Shown here piece after piece: positions 1 through 5,225 of a DNA stretch of 5,225 nt (within the stretch, counting starts at the first letter, position 1; each line of letters starts with the position of its first letter). This DNA is from Methylovulum sp. (GTDB lineage: Bacteria > Pseudomonadota > Gammaproteobacteria > Methylococcales > Methylomonadaceae): the NCBI GenBank assembly GCA_028713595.1, contig JAQTNZ010000240.1, forward strand, positions 1 to 5,225, written 5' to 3'. The position numbers and the translations under genes were made by a program. The notes under the pieces were generated by a model. It did not search any database and had not been told where the DNA came from. It saw only the letters and a program-made list of their open reading frames with translations.

Positions 1-2
1 CC

Positions 3-1160
3 CTCCATCTTGACTTAAGCCCCGGACGTATTCCGCTACAACGTTTGTTAGGCTTCGCTGCGCGGGTCAGCAGCAAGCGCAAGTTCTTGTTGGTCAGCAA
101 AGTGTTGGGCAAGCATTATCCGGTGTTGCCCCGACTGATGTACTGGTCGTATCGGGCGTTGGCGCGGGCGGTGCTGGGCAGTGGTGTCGGTGATGGCTCG
201 TTGTGGATAGGTATGGCAGAAACGGCGACCGGATTGGGCTATGGCGTGTTTGCCGCCGCCTGTCAGGAAGGGCTGCAAAACACCTTGTTTATGCAGACCA
301 CGCGCTATGTGCTGGAAGATTGCGAGCGGTTGGCGTTTGAAGAAGCCCATAGTCATGCTACTGACTTTTTTTTGTATTATCCTACGCAAACGGCACACAA
401 GCAGTTATTTGTGCAAGCGCGGACTTTGGTGCTGATTGATGATGAAATCAGCACCGGCAAGACTTTTTTACGCCTGATTAAAGCCTATCAAACCGTAAAC
501 CCCTTTTTGGAAAAAGTGTTTATTGTCAGCTTGGTCAATTTTGCCCATCCTGATGACCGCAGCACCTTGGAAACGGAAGCCGGAGTCGCAGTGGAATGGG
601 TGTGTTTTCGGGAAGGTTTGCTGCATTTTGAGGACGGCCAAAATGCAGCATTGGATCACATCAGCGTCAATGTCTCAGGTGATGGTGCTTGTAAAAAACA
701 TTTGCTGGCCTGGCCCGGACGTTTAGGTATAAACGCACCGTTACGCTGGCAAGCAGGAACATTGGAACGGTTGCTGCCGTTACTGGACGGGAACACTGAC
801 GACCCGCGCCCGTTGCTGGTTTTAGGTACGGGGGAATGCAACGCGCCAGCCATCATGTTGGGTAGGGATTTGGAACTGAAGGGATTTAAAGTAAAAATCC
901 AAAGCACCACCCGCTCGCCCATCCATCAGGGCAATGATATTGCCGCCGTTTGTCAATTTACCGACAACTACGAGGATGCCATCCCCAATTTTCTTTATAA
1001 TTTGGATTTGTCATATTACCGTCAGGTGATTATCTGCCATGAAACGCCGTTGTGTGCGTCTTTGCTAGGCCGCTTACAGGCTTGGCAAGCGATCAGCGCC
1101 CGTTTTGAACTCATCCCCGATACTGCCAACGATGCAACGCTACATTTTTTTAGACCTTGA
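3..1160 (+). CDS. Ter-module phosphoribosyltransferase with C-terminal TRSP domain (5' partial)
   Basis: The protein is predicted to transfer or remove a phosphoribosyl group in the cytoplasm, as part of the Ter-linked nucleoside-like biosynthetic module. The PRPP-binding loop reads TLVLIDDEISTGKT, with the acidic pair and STGKT at about 435-464. A family motif GMAETATGLG lies nearer the N-terminus (about 210-239). The C-terminal part has GTGECNAP and the signature TRSP (909-920) that names the domain. The reading frame is open to the window edge: a TTG at 45 could start it, but the preceding codons (LSPGRIPLQRL) run smoothly into the conserved LGFAAR...LVSKVLGKH block and there is no stop, so I treat the gene as starting upstream. 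Its end overlaps the HAD gene by 29 bp, which suggests translational coupling. The family (PRTase_2 plus TRSP in Pfam terms) is recognised from memory. Substrate and product are unknown. Confidence 0.87.
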   Translation, partial: LHLDLSPGRIPLQRLLGFAARVSSKRKFLLVSKVLGKHYPVLPRLMYWSYRALARAVLGSGVGDGSLWIGMAETATGLGYGVFAAACQEGLQNTLFMQTTRYVLEDCERLAFEEAHSHATDFFLYYPTQTAHKQLFVQARTLVLIDDEISTGKTFLRLIKAYQTVNPFLEKVFIVSLVNFAHPDDRSTLETEAGVAVEWVCFREGLLHFEDGQNAALDHISVNVSGDGACKKHLLAWPGRLGINAPLRWQAGTLERLLPLLDGNTDDPRPLLVLGTGECNAPAIMLGRDLELKGFKVKIQSTTRSPIHQGNDIAAVCQFTDNYEDAIPNFLYNLDLSYYRQVIICHETPLCASLLGRLQAWQAISARFELIPDTANDATLHFFRP

Positions 1161-1887
1161 CGACACCCTGTTCCAAACCTTACGCAAATGCGCCAATGGC
1201 GCTGATGATCCCGCCTTACAAATGCGGGCGACCTTGCCCGATGGCCGCCACAACTCTTACGCCACCGCCAAGCAACAATGTCTATGGGATTGGTTAAACC
1301 AAGGCTTTCGGGTAGTGCCGGTAACAGCACGGGAAATGGCCTCGTTCCAGCGGGTGGCTTTGCCATTTCAAGAAGAAGTGGTGATTAACCACGGGGCGGT
1401 GATTTTAGACCCACAAGGCCATGTAGATACGGCTTGGATGGCGATGATGCAACAAGCCTTAGCCGTTGCTCAGGCGCCATTCCTAGCGCTATGGGCCGAC
1501 ATTGAAGCTTATTGCGCCCATGATAGCGGCTATAAGGCCCGCTTGGTGGAAGATTTTGCCATCACGTGGTACGGTTATATCAAGCACAACGCAGGTAGCG
1601 AGACCGCCCTACACCCTCTGCTGGACAGGCTCAAAACCCATCCGTCCATACTTGACGGCAGCTTGTATTGGCATATCAACGGCAACAATCTGGCCGTGTT
1701 GCCAACCTGCATCCGCAAAGAAAACGCGGTGGCCTATTTGTTGGCGAAATATCAAAGCCAGTATGGCGAAGTCTTGAGCTTTGGTGCCGGTGACAGCAAA
1801 ACCGATGCGCCGTTTATGGCCTTATGCGACTATGCGCTCATCCCTAAGCATACGCAATTGGCGAGGGTGTTGGCGGAGGTGCAATAA
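1132..1887 (+). CDS. HAD-superfamily hydrolase (Ter-module phosphatase)
   Basis: This 251-residue protein is probably a phosphatase acting on a phosphorylated intermediate of the module. With the ATG at 1132 as residue 1, HAD motif I is DLDDTL (nucleophile D8, acid D10), motif II is T65 in VVPVTAR, the motif III lysine is probably K196 in IRKENA, and motif IV is GDSKTD with D221 and D225. The insert between motifs II and III (about residues 90-190) fits a C2-type cap, as in sucrose-phosphatase-like members. A TTG at 1105 would add nine residues before MQRYIFLDLDD; I prefer 1132 because HAD proteins usually begin a few residues before motif I. No clear Shine-Dalgarno precedes it, and it starts inside the PRTase-TRSP gene, so coupled translation is likely. 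The HAD family is certain from motifs; the substrate is unknown and the role is inferred from neighbours. Confidence 0.88.
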   Translation: MQRYIFLDLDDTLFQTLRKCANGADDPALQMRATLPDGRHNSYATAKQQCLWDWLNQGFRVVPVTAREMASFQRVALPFQEEVVINHGAVILDPQGHVDTAWMAMMQQALAVAQAPFLALWADIEAYCAHDSGYKARLVEDFAITWYGYIKHNAGSETALHPLLDRLKTHPSILDGSLYWHINGNNLAVLPTCIRKENAVAYLLAKYQSQYGEVLSFGAGDSKTDAPFMALCDYALIPKHTQLARVLAEVQ

Positions 1888-1901
1888 TCCTTGCCTTTAA
1901 C

Positions 1902-1909
1902 ATAGATAA
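1902..1909. repeat. Left target-site duplication of the MITE (atagataa)
   Basis: The octamer atagataa sits directly outside the left end of the element and is repeated exactly at 2229-2236. The match stops at both outer bases (c versus a before it, c versus a after it), so it is exactly 8 bp long. Confidence 0.7.
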
Positions 1910-1910
1910 C

Positions 1911-1924
1911 TGGTGTTACGCAGT
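1911..1924. repeat. Left terminal inverted repeat of the MITE
   Basis: The sequence tggtgttacgcagt matches the reverse complement of the right end (tgacgttacgcagt) at 12 of 14 positions, with a perfect inner 10-mer. Directly inside it, cattttt (1925-1931) can pair with aaaaatg (1941-1947). Confidence 0.65.
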
Positions 1925-2008
1925 CATTTTTACAAAATTGAAAAATGTAATAATGAATCGCTATCGCGATGATTATTTTAATCGGGTTCTCGCACCCGAA
2001 AGCGAGAC

Positions 2009-2036
2009 ACTTTCTTTTTCTCCGCCAAAAGAAAGT
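2009..2036. repeat. 10-bp perfect inverted repeat inside the MITE
   Basis: The arm actttctttt (2009-2018) is the exact reverse complement of aaaagaaagt (2027-2036), with an 8-base loop. A smaller hairpin, tcgggt/acccga, lies just upstream at 1982-1999. There is no T-run after the right arm on the plus strand, so a rho-independent terminator is not supported. Confidence 0.7.
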
Positions 2037-2082
2037 ACCCAAAGAAAAGGCGGCCCGATTGCCGCTTAATCTTGCGCTCCTC

Positions 2083-2175
2083 GGTTTTGTCGGGGGTCGA
2101 CAGAGCGGGCTTCCTGCCCGCCTGCCGACGCGCGGCATCCTTGCCGCGCCCCTTCGGGCTTATCCCGACAAAACC
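2083..2175. repeat. Long-range 12-bp inverted repeat enclosing two GC-rich hairpins
   Basis: The arm ggttttgtcggg (2083-2094) is the exact reverse complement of cccgacaaaacc (2164-2175). Between the arms lie two perfect hairpins: gcgggc/gcccgc (2105-2121, 5-base loop) and gcgcggca/tgccgcgc (2130-2149, 4-base loop). Further out gcgct (2074-2078) can pair with agcgc (2186-2190). As RNA or single-stranded DNA this would fold into a branched, cloverleaf-like structure. Confidence 0.75.
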
Positions 2176-2213
2176 TGCGGTGCTCAGCGCGGCAAACGGG
2201 AGAAAAGCACGTT

Positions 2214-2227
2214 ACTGCGTAACGTCA
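2214..2227. repeat. Right terminal inverted repeat of the MITE
   Basis: The sequence actgcgtaacgtca is the partner of the left end. It also forms half of a local 7-bp hairpin, acgttac (2209-2215), loop tgc, gtaacgt (2219-2225), so the right end can fold on itself, which the left end cannot. Confidence 0.65.
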
Positions 2228-2228
2228 A

Positions 2229-2236
2229 ATAGATAA
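2229..2236. repeat. Right target-site duplication of the MITE (atagataa)
   Basis: This is the second copy of atagataa, directly outside the right end of the element. It lies 19 bp upstream of the start codon of the small gene at 2255, so the insertion point was just ahead of that gene's ribosome-binding site. Confidence 0.7.
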
Positions 2237-2254
2237 ATTACCGGAGACCCCACC

Positions 2255-2602
2255 ATGTCTGAAACAACCGTGCTGTTTAGGCCCGCCGGCCCTGAAGAAA
2301 TAGCGTTGGTCGCCGCCAGCGGTTATCAAGCTTGGCCACCACGATTGCCGGAACAACCCTTTTTTTATCCAGTCACTAACGAAGCTTATGCCATTGAAAT
2401 TGCCAGCGACTGGAATGTACAAGCCAGCGGTTACGGATGTGTCACTCGATTTGCGGTCAATACCGCCTTTATGGCTAAATACCCTATTCAAAAAGTAGGT
2501 GGCTCGCATCATACCGAGTGGTGGATTCCAGCCGAGGACTTGTCTGCACTCAACCAAAACATTGTTGGCAAAATTGAGGTGATCCACGAATTTAAGGCTT
2601 AA
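2255..2602 (+). CDS. Small conserved protein of the 'ADP-ribosylation/crystallin J1'-labelled family
   Basis: This is a complete 115-residue soluble protein with no signal peptide or membrane segment. It follows the pattern I recall for a widespread small bacterial family often given that label: LFRPAGPEEIALV, then a Pro/aromatic stretch WPPRLPEQPFFYPV, NEAYA..IA.DWN, VTRF.V, KVGGSHHTEWWIPAEDL and a final GKIEVIHEF. The label is historical; I see no catalytic signature that proves ADP-ribosylation activity and the function is unknown. The ATG at 2255 is supported by GGAG at 2243-2246 with an 8-base gap. The gene lies between the MITE and stiP, on the same strand as the module. It may be a true module member, or a bystander whose transcription was changed by the insertion. 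It ends 78 bp before stiP. Confidence 0.8.
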   Translation: MSETTVLFRPAGPEEIALVAASGYQAWPPRLPEQPFFYPVTNEAYAIEIASDWNVQASGYGCVTRFAVNTAFMAKYPIQKVGGSHHTEWWIPAEDLSALNQNIVGKIEVIHEFKA

Positions 2603-2648
2603 CAATAGCTGCCCCCCTGTAGATTATGGCTCGCCGATAGGAGTGCCG

Positions 2649-2654
2649 TATAAT
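2649..2654 (+). promoter_or_regulatory. Possible -10 box (TATAAT) ahead of stiP
   Basis: A perfect TATAAT lies 26 bp before the stiP start codon, but no good -35 is found at 16-18 bp upstream (for example tatggc or atggct). It is also inside a hairpin: gattat (2622-2627) plus ggc (2628-2630) can pair with gcc (2645-2647) and ataatc (2650-2655). If used, transcription would begin near 2661 and leave a leader of about 20 bases without a Shine-Dalgarno. The alternative is readthrough from upstream with the hairpin as an RNA element. Confidence 0.35.
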
Positions 2655-2672
2655 CCCCCCAGCCATTCCACT

Positions 2673-2688
2673 ATGACCCCATGACCCC
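2673..2688 (+). repeat. Tandem octamer atgacccc spanning the stiP start
   Basis: Two adjacent copies of atgacccc place one ATG at 2673 and the real stiP ATG at 2681. The first ATG opens a three-codon frame (Met-Thr-Pro, then TGA at 2682-2684) whose stop overlaps the stiP start as ATGA. Neither ATG has a nearby Shine-Dalgarno; the closest AGGAG is at 2639-2643, which is too far away. Confidence 0.6.
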
Positions 2689-3763
2689 ATTCACAGGAAG
2701 TTACACAGCCGATGACGTGCAGTTTCTGCTCAAACCGATAACGGTTGCAGACACCCCCGTTGCCGCTAAAGAAGCCTTAATCCAATCCGGCCAGAAACAT
2801 TATTCGCAACTGCTCTCGCATGAGTCATTGCCGCCCGAATCCTATCTGGAACTGTTTTATCAGGCGATGGCGGCGAACCAACAACGTGTGGCGGCGGATG
2901 TGCTCGGTTTGGCGGCAGGGATTGTGGCGACCCGCCCCCACGGAATCACCTTAGTGTCGCTAGCACGGGCGGGAACGCCGATTGGGGTGTTGCTTAAGCA
3001 TCTGCTAAAACGTTATCACGGCATTGAGGCGGCGCATTATTCTATTTCAATTATCCGCGATATTGGCATCGACCAAAATGCCTTACGTTACATCTTACAA
3101 CGCCACCCAGCCCAAACACTGGTCTTTGTCGATGGCTGGACGGGCAAGGGCGTGATTGCACGGCAATTGGCGGCAAGCTTACAAGCGTTTGCGCAATCGG
3201 ATGGTGTCAGCATTCCGGCTGAGCTTTATGTATTGGCGGATTTGTCCGGCAGTGCGGCGGTGGCGGCTTCGGCGGACGATTATTTAATCCCTTCGTGCAT
3301 TTTAAACGCGACCGTCTCCGGCTTGGTCAGCCGTTCGGTCTATGACCCACAGACCGCCCAAGCCGATGATTTTCATGGCTGCGTATATTATCAACAATTT
3401 GCACAACAGGACTTATCAGGTTATTTTATTGACACTATTCTGGCAAGTGCGGCGGAGCAATGGCCGCTCGCCAAACCGCCTTGCCCCACGCCCCGACACA
3501 CCGGGCAAGCGGTTTCACAAGCGCTGATAGAACATTTGGCACAGCGTTATCACGTCAGCCAAGCCAATTACATTAAACCGGGTATCGGTGAAGCCACCCG
3601 CGTGTTACTGCGCCGCGAAGCCAGATTGCTATTGTTGCAGGATGACAATGCCGAGGCCACCTTACATCTGCGCTGGCTGGCTAAAGCGCGTGCCATTCCG
3701 GTCATTGTCCATAACGACCTGCCTTACCGCGCTGTAGCCTTAATCAAAGAGATAACATCATGA
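2681..3763 (+). CDS. stiP: StiP-family phosphoribosyltransferase with C-terminal PELOTA RNA-binding domain
   Basis: This 360-residue protein belongs to the family named cysteine protease StiP in databases, which domain analysis reassigned as a PRTase fused to a PELOTA-type RNA-binding domain. The N-terminal start FTGSYTADDVQFLLKPI and the later IQSGQKHYSQLL are typical. The PRPP-like loop is TLVFVDGWTGKG (residues 146-157); SISIIRDIGID (121-131) and PSCILNATVSGLVSRSV (204-220) are other conserved blocks. The PELOTA part covers about residues 290-357, with KPGIGEATRVLLRR followed by the LLLLQDD and DLPYRAVALI patterns. The PRPP loop has DG where the first PRTase of the cluster has DDE. The ATG at 2681 is the only start compatible with the conserved N-terminus; a stop at 2651 closes the frame upstream. 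It overlaps the lyase gene by 4 bp. It probably acts with the PRTase-TRSP enzyme on a nucleoside-like compound or RNA-bound substrate; this is inferred. Confidence 0.88.
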   Translation: MTPFTGSYTADDVQFLLKPITVADTPVAAKEALIQSGQKHYSQLLSHESLPPESYLELFYQAMAANQQRVAADVLGLAAGIVATRPHGITLVSLARAGTPIGVLLKHLLKRYHGIEAAHYSISIIRDIGIDQNALRYILQRHPAQTLVFVDGWTGKGVIARQLAASLQAFAQSDGVSIPAELYVLADLSGSAAVAASADDYLIPSCILNATVSGLVSRSVYDPQTAQADDFHGCVYYQQFAQQDLSGYFIDTILASAAEQWPLAKPPCPTPRHTGQAVSQALIEHLAQRYHVSQANYIKPGIGEATRVLLRREARLLLLQDDNAEATLHLRWLAKARAIPVIVHNDLPYRAVALIKEITS

Positions 3764-4707
3764 CTACTTTACATCCTATGCTTACTAAACCGTGCTCGCC
3801 GTGGATGCTGGGTGCGCCCCTGTATATGCCTGCACATCGGCGGGATCTGGTGGACATTGCCAATGGCGAAAAACTTGAATTTTTACGCTCGATGATTTTT
3901 TGCACCGAGGATGCGGTGTCCAACCAAGACATTGCCAGAAGTTTGCAACATTTAGGCGCGTGTTTGCCTGATTTTGCTGAAAATTCGGGGCGTTACCGTT
4001 TCATCCGCGCCCGCAACCCCGAGGTGTTGGCGCAGTTGTTAGAACTGCCTGACATAGAAAAAATTGATGGCTTTGTCTTGCCCAAATTTAGCGAAGACGT
4101 TTTTGACGCGTATTTTAACCTACTGCAAGGCACGGCTTTTAAAGTGATGCCGACCTTAGAAACCCGTGCGGTGTTTGACGGCCAAGCGATGATACGGTTA
4201 CGCGAGCGCTTGGTGCAAAGCGATATTTTTCCGCGTGTTTTGATGTTGCGTATCGGTGGCAACGATTTGATGAACGTGTTGGGCCTGCGCAGGCCGCGAG
4301 GCCTTACCCTGTATGATACGCCAATGAGCTATGTGATCGCACAACTGGTGACCTTATTCAAACCCTATAATTTCGAGCTATCAGCTCCCGTGTTCGACTA
4401 CCTTAATGACACCGCAACCTTGCAAAAAGAAATCCAGCTGGATTTGGCGCATGGCCTGACCGGCAAAACCGCCATCCATCCCGACCAAATACCCGCTATC
4501 GAAGCCGCCTATGCGGTGGGCAGGGACGATTATGAAATGGCCTTGAGCTTAAGCGATGATGACGCGCCCGCTGTGTTCAAAATGCACAATTCCATGTGCG
4601 AAGTCGCCACCCATCAGCAATGGGCAAAAACGATACTGAACCGCCAAAGCTGTTTTGGTGTCACACTGTGTAATAGACAAGGCGAATATGCAGATATATC
4701 CAGTTGA
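3760..4707 (+). CDS. CitE/HpcH-like TIM-barrel carbon-carbon bond lyase (Ter module)
   Basis: This 315-residue protein is related to the citrate lyase beta subunit and HpcH/HpaI aldolases, which make or break C-C bonds with a divalent metal. Family marks seen: GAPLYMPAHR (18-27), TEDAV (49-53), FIRARNPE (81-88), GFVLPKFS (104-111), MPTLETRAVFD (130-140) with E134 as probable metal ligand, RIGGNDL (164-170) with D169 as another, APVFDYLND (209-217) and the closing GLTGKTAIHPDQI (232-244). The barrel is therefore complete. The start ATG at 3760 overlaps the stiP stop as ATGA, with a weak purine stretch aaagag ahead of it, so the two proteins are likely made in step. It matches the Ter-module subgroup often named HpcH/HpaI aldolase/citrate lyase family protein. 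The true substrate is unknown, and citrate lyase activity itself is unlikely because no other citrate lyase subunits are present. Confidence 0.87.
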   Translation: MTTLHPMLTKPCSPWMLGAPLYMPAHRRDLVDIANGEKLEFLRSMIFCTEDAVSNQDIARSLQHLGACLPDFAENSGRYRFIRARNPEVLAQLLELPDIEKIDGFVLPKFSEDVFDAYFNLLQGTAFKVMPTLETRAVFDGQAMIRLRERLVQSDIFPRVLMLRIGGNDLMNVLGLRRPRGLTLYDTPMSYVIAQLVTLFKPYNFELSAPVFDYLNDTATLQKEIQLDLAHGLTGKTAIHPDQIPAIEAAYAVGRDDYEMALSLSDDDAPAVFKMHNSMCEVATHQQWAKTILNRQSCFGVTLCNRQGEYADISS

Positions 4708-4746
4708 TGTCGCCTATACCAAAACAGCTAACCCATGCCACTTACG

Positions 4747-4767
4747 ACACTATCCCACTACACTATC
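4747..4767. repeat. Direct repeat of acactatc in the terB leader
   Basis: The octamer acactatc occurs at 4747-4754 and 4760-4767, 13 bp apart, directly before the terB ribosome-binding site. It could be a small operator or a chance repeat. No convincing promoter or terminator is visible in the 71-bp gap between the lyase gene and terB. Confidence 0.35.
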
Positions 4768-4772
4768 AGGAG
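4768..4772 (+). promoter_or_regulatory. Shine-Dalgarno AGGAG of terB
   Basis: A full AGGAG with a 6-base gap to the ATG at 4779 fixes the terB start. It is the strongest ribosome-binding site in the window, suggesting that terB is translated independently and more strongly than the coupled enzyme genes. Confidence 0.75.
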
Positions 4773-4778
4773 CCAACC

Positions 4779-5225
4779 ATGAGTTTTGACAGTTTTTTAA
4801 GCCAATTGAAGTCCAAAGCCAGCGAACTAAAAGCCGATGTCTTAAAATTTAAAAATAAAGATTTTCTCAATGCGGCAATGGCCGGTTCCGCCCTGGTGGC
4901 TATGGCGGACGGTAGCGTCAGCGCCGAAGAAAAACAAAAAATGATCAAATTTATCGAAAGCAATGATGCGCTGTCGATTTTTACTACCAGCGACGTGATC
5001 AAAGCCTTTCAGGACTTTGTAGGCCAGCTTGAATTCGATAAAGACATCGGCGAAGCCAAAGCTTATGAAGCACTAGGCAAGATGAAATCAAATGCCCAGG
5101 CCTCGCGGCTACTGGTTCGCATGATTATCAGCATTGCTTCTTCAGACGGAGTTTTTGATTTCGACGAAAAAAAGGTGGCTACCAGAATCGCCAAGGAACT
5201 GGGGATTGATCCAGCGGAATTTGAA
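4779..5225 (+). CDS. terB: Tellurite-resistance protein TerB (3' partial)
   Basis: The 149 visible residues follow the E. coli-type TerB plan from end to end: MSFDSFLSQLKSK..., FKNKDFLNAAMAGSALVAMADG, SAEEKQKMIKFIES, a middle region with FDKDIGEAKA, and the second acidic helix pair SSDGVFDFDEKK, ending ELGIDPAEFE. TerB proteins of this type are about 151 residues, so only the last few codons should be missing. TerB is an all-helical cytoplasmic protein with two acidic, EF-hand-like clusters (here D44, E50, E51 and D123, D127, E130) that bind metal; it is known to work with the membrane protein TerC and with TerD-family proteins in metal sensing and stress response. It lies 71 bp after the lyase gene on the same strand, so terC or terD/terE-type genes are expected downstream. 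Confidence 0.93.
   Translation, partial: MSFDSFLSQLKSKASELKADVLKFKNKDFLNAAMAGSALVAMADGSVSAEEKQKMIKFIESNDALSIFTTSDVIKAFQDFVGQLEFDKDIGEAKAYEALGKMKSNAQASRLLVRMIISIASSDGVFDFDEKKVATRIAKELGIDPAEFE

Larger units (their letters stand above)
1910..2228. mobile_element. MITE-like non-autonomous element, about 319 bp, with TIRs and 8-bp target duplication
   Basis: The 367-bp gap between the HAD gene and the next gene is almost filled by this element. The ends are imperfect inverted repeats: gttacgcagt at 1915-1924 pairs with actgcgtaac at 2214-2223, with further partial matches outward (12 of 14 over 1911-1924 and 2214-2227). The element is flanked on both sides by the same octamer atagataa (1902-1909 and 2229-2236), which looks like a target-site duplication. 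It contains no convincing gene; an 87-codon open frame at 1969-2232 is low-complexity and crosses the hairpins. Inside are several inverted repeats, described separately. An 8-bp duplication fits several IS families (for example IS1595, IS66 or ISAs1), but I cannot assign one. The internal sequence resembles interspersed repeats that I recall from gammaproteobacterial genomes; this was not tested. Confidence 0.72.

Noticed and set aside
1105..1131. TTG at 1105 as start of the HAD gene
   Set aside because: It adds nine residues without conserved features before MQRYIFLDLDD and lacks a ribosome-binding site; the ATG at 1132 fits the usual distance to HAD motif I.
2009..2036. 10-bp hairpin as a rho-independent terminator after the HAD gene
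   Set aside because: The stem is A/T-rich, the right arm is followed by taccc rather than a T-run, and it belongs to the inserted element.
1910..2228. CRISPR-like or tandem repeat array in the intergenic region
   Set aside because: The repeats are inverted, of different sequence and unevenly spaced; there is no repeated direct unit with spacers.
1969..2232. 87-codon open frame inside the intergenic element (and a minus-strand frame at 1830-2138)
   Set aside because: Both run through the MITE hairpins, are rich in Arg/Pro/Lys from repeat sequence, lack ribosome-binding sites and match no family I know; frames like these arise from the repeat itself.
2209..2237. Promoter at the right end of the MITE driving the small gene
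   Set aside because: The only -10-like match (gataaa, 2232-2237) comes from the target duplication and has no acceptable -35 at 16-18 bp; too weak to call.
2681..3763. StiP as a cysteine protease
   Set aside because: The name is historical; the visible features are a PRPP-like loop and a PELOTA domain, and I see no convincing Cys-His protease signature.
3760..4707. True citrate lyase beta subunit (citE)
   Set aside because: No acyl carrier, alpha subunit or ligase genes are nearby, and the sequence marks and neighbours fit the Ter-associated subgroup instead.

Overview
The window holds one rightward gene series that I recognise as the biosynthetic module that often accompanies tellurium-resistance (ter) genes in bacteria. 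In order it carries a phosphoribosyltransferase with a C-terminal TRSP domain (5' end outside the window), a HAD-family phosphatase, a 319-bp non-coding mobile element, a small conserved protein of unknown function, a StiP-type phosphoribosyltransferase with a PELOTA RNA-binding domain, a CitE/HpcH-like TIM-barrel carbon-carbon lyase, and terB (3' end just outside the window). No gene lies on the minus strand.

Region by region: positions 3-1887 are the PRTase-TRSP and HAD genes, which overlap by 29 bp. Positions 1888-2254 have no gene and are almost filled by a MITE-like element (1910-2228). It has imperfect terminal inverted repeats, a perfect 8-bp flanking duplication (atagataa) and several internal hairpins. 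Positions 2255-2602 encode a 115-residue protein of a family often labelled 'ADP-ribosylation/crystallin J1'. A 78-bp gap follows with a TATAAT box inside a hairpin and a duplicated start-codon octamer. Then come stiP (2681-3763) and the lyase (3760-4707), joined by an ATGA overlap. terB starts at 4779 behind a clear AGGAG.

How the genes may work together: published comparative genomics of Ter systems proposed that two PRTases, a HAD phosphatase, a TIM-barrel lyase and ATP-grasp enzymes make a nucleoside-like metabolite linked to the membrane-associated TerB/TerC/TerD stress machinery. The product is, to my knowledge, not known. The ATP-grasp and other ter genes are not visible here and would be expected just outside the window.

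Organism: protein style, moderate GC content, consistent ATG/Shine-Dalgarno usage and the style of the interspersed repeat suggest a gammaproteobacterium. The repeat recalls elements I associate with methanotrophs such as Methylomonas, but this is a weak impression. The module itself is a known type. The less expected parts are the MITE insertion and the small unknown gene placed between its two halves.
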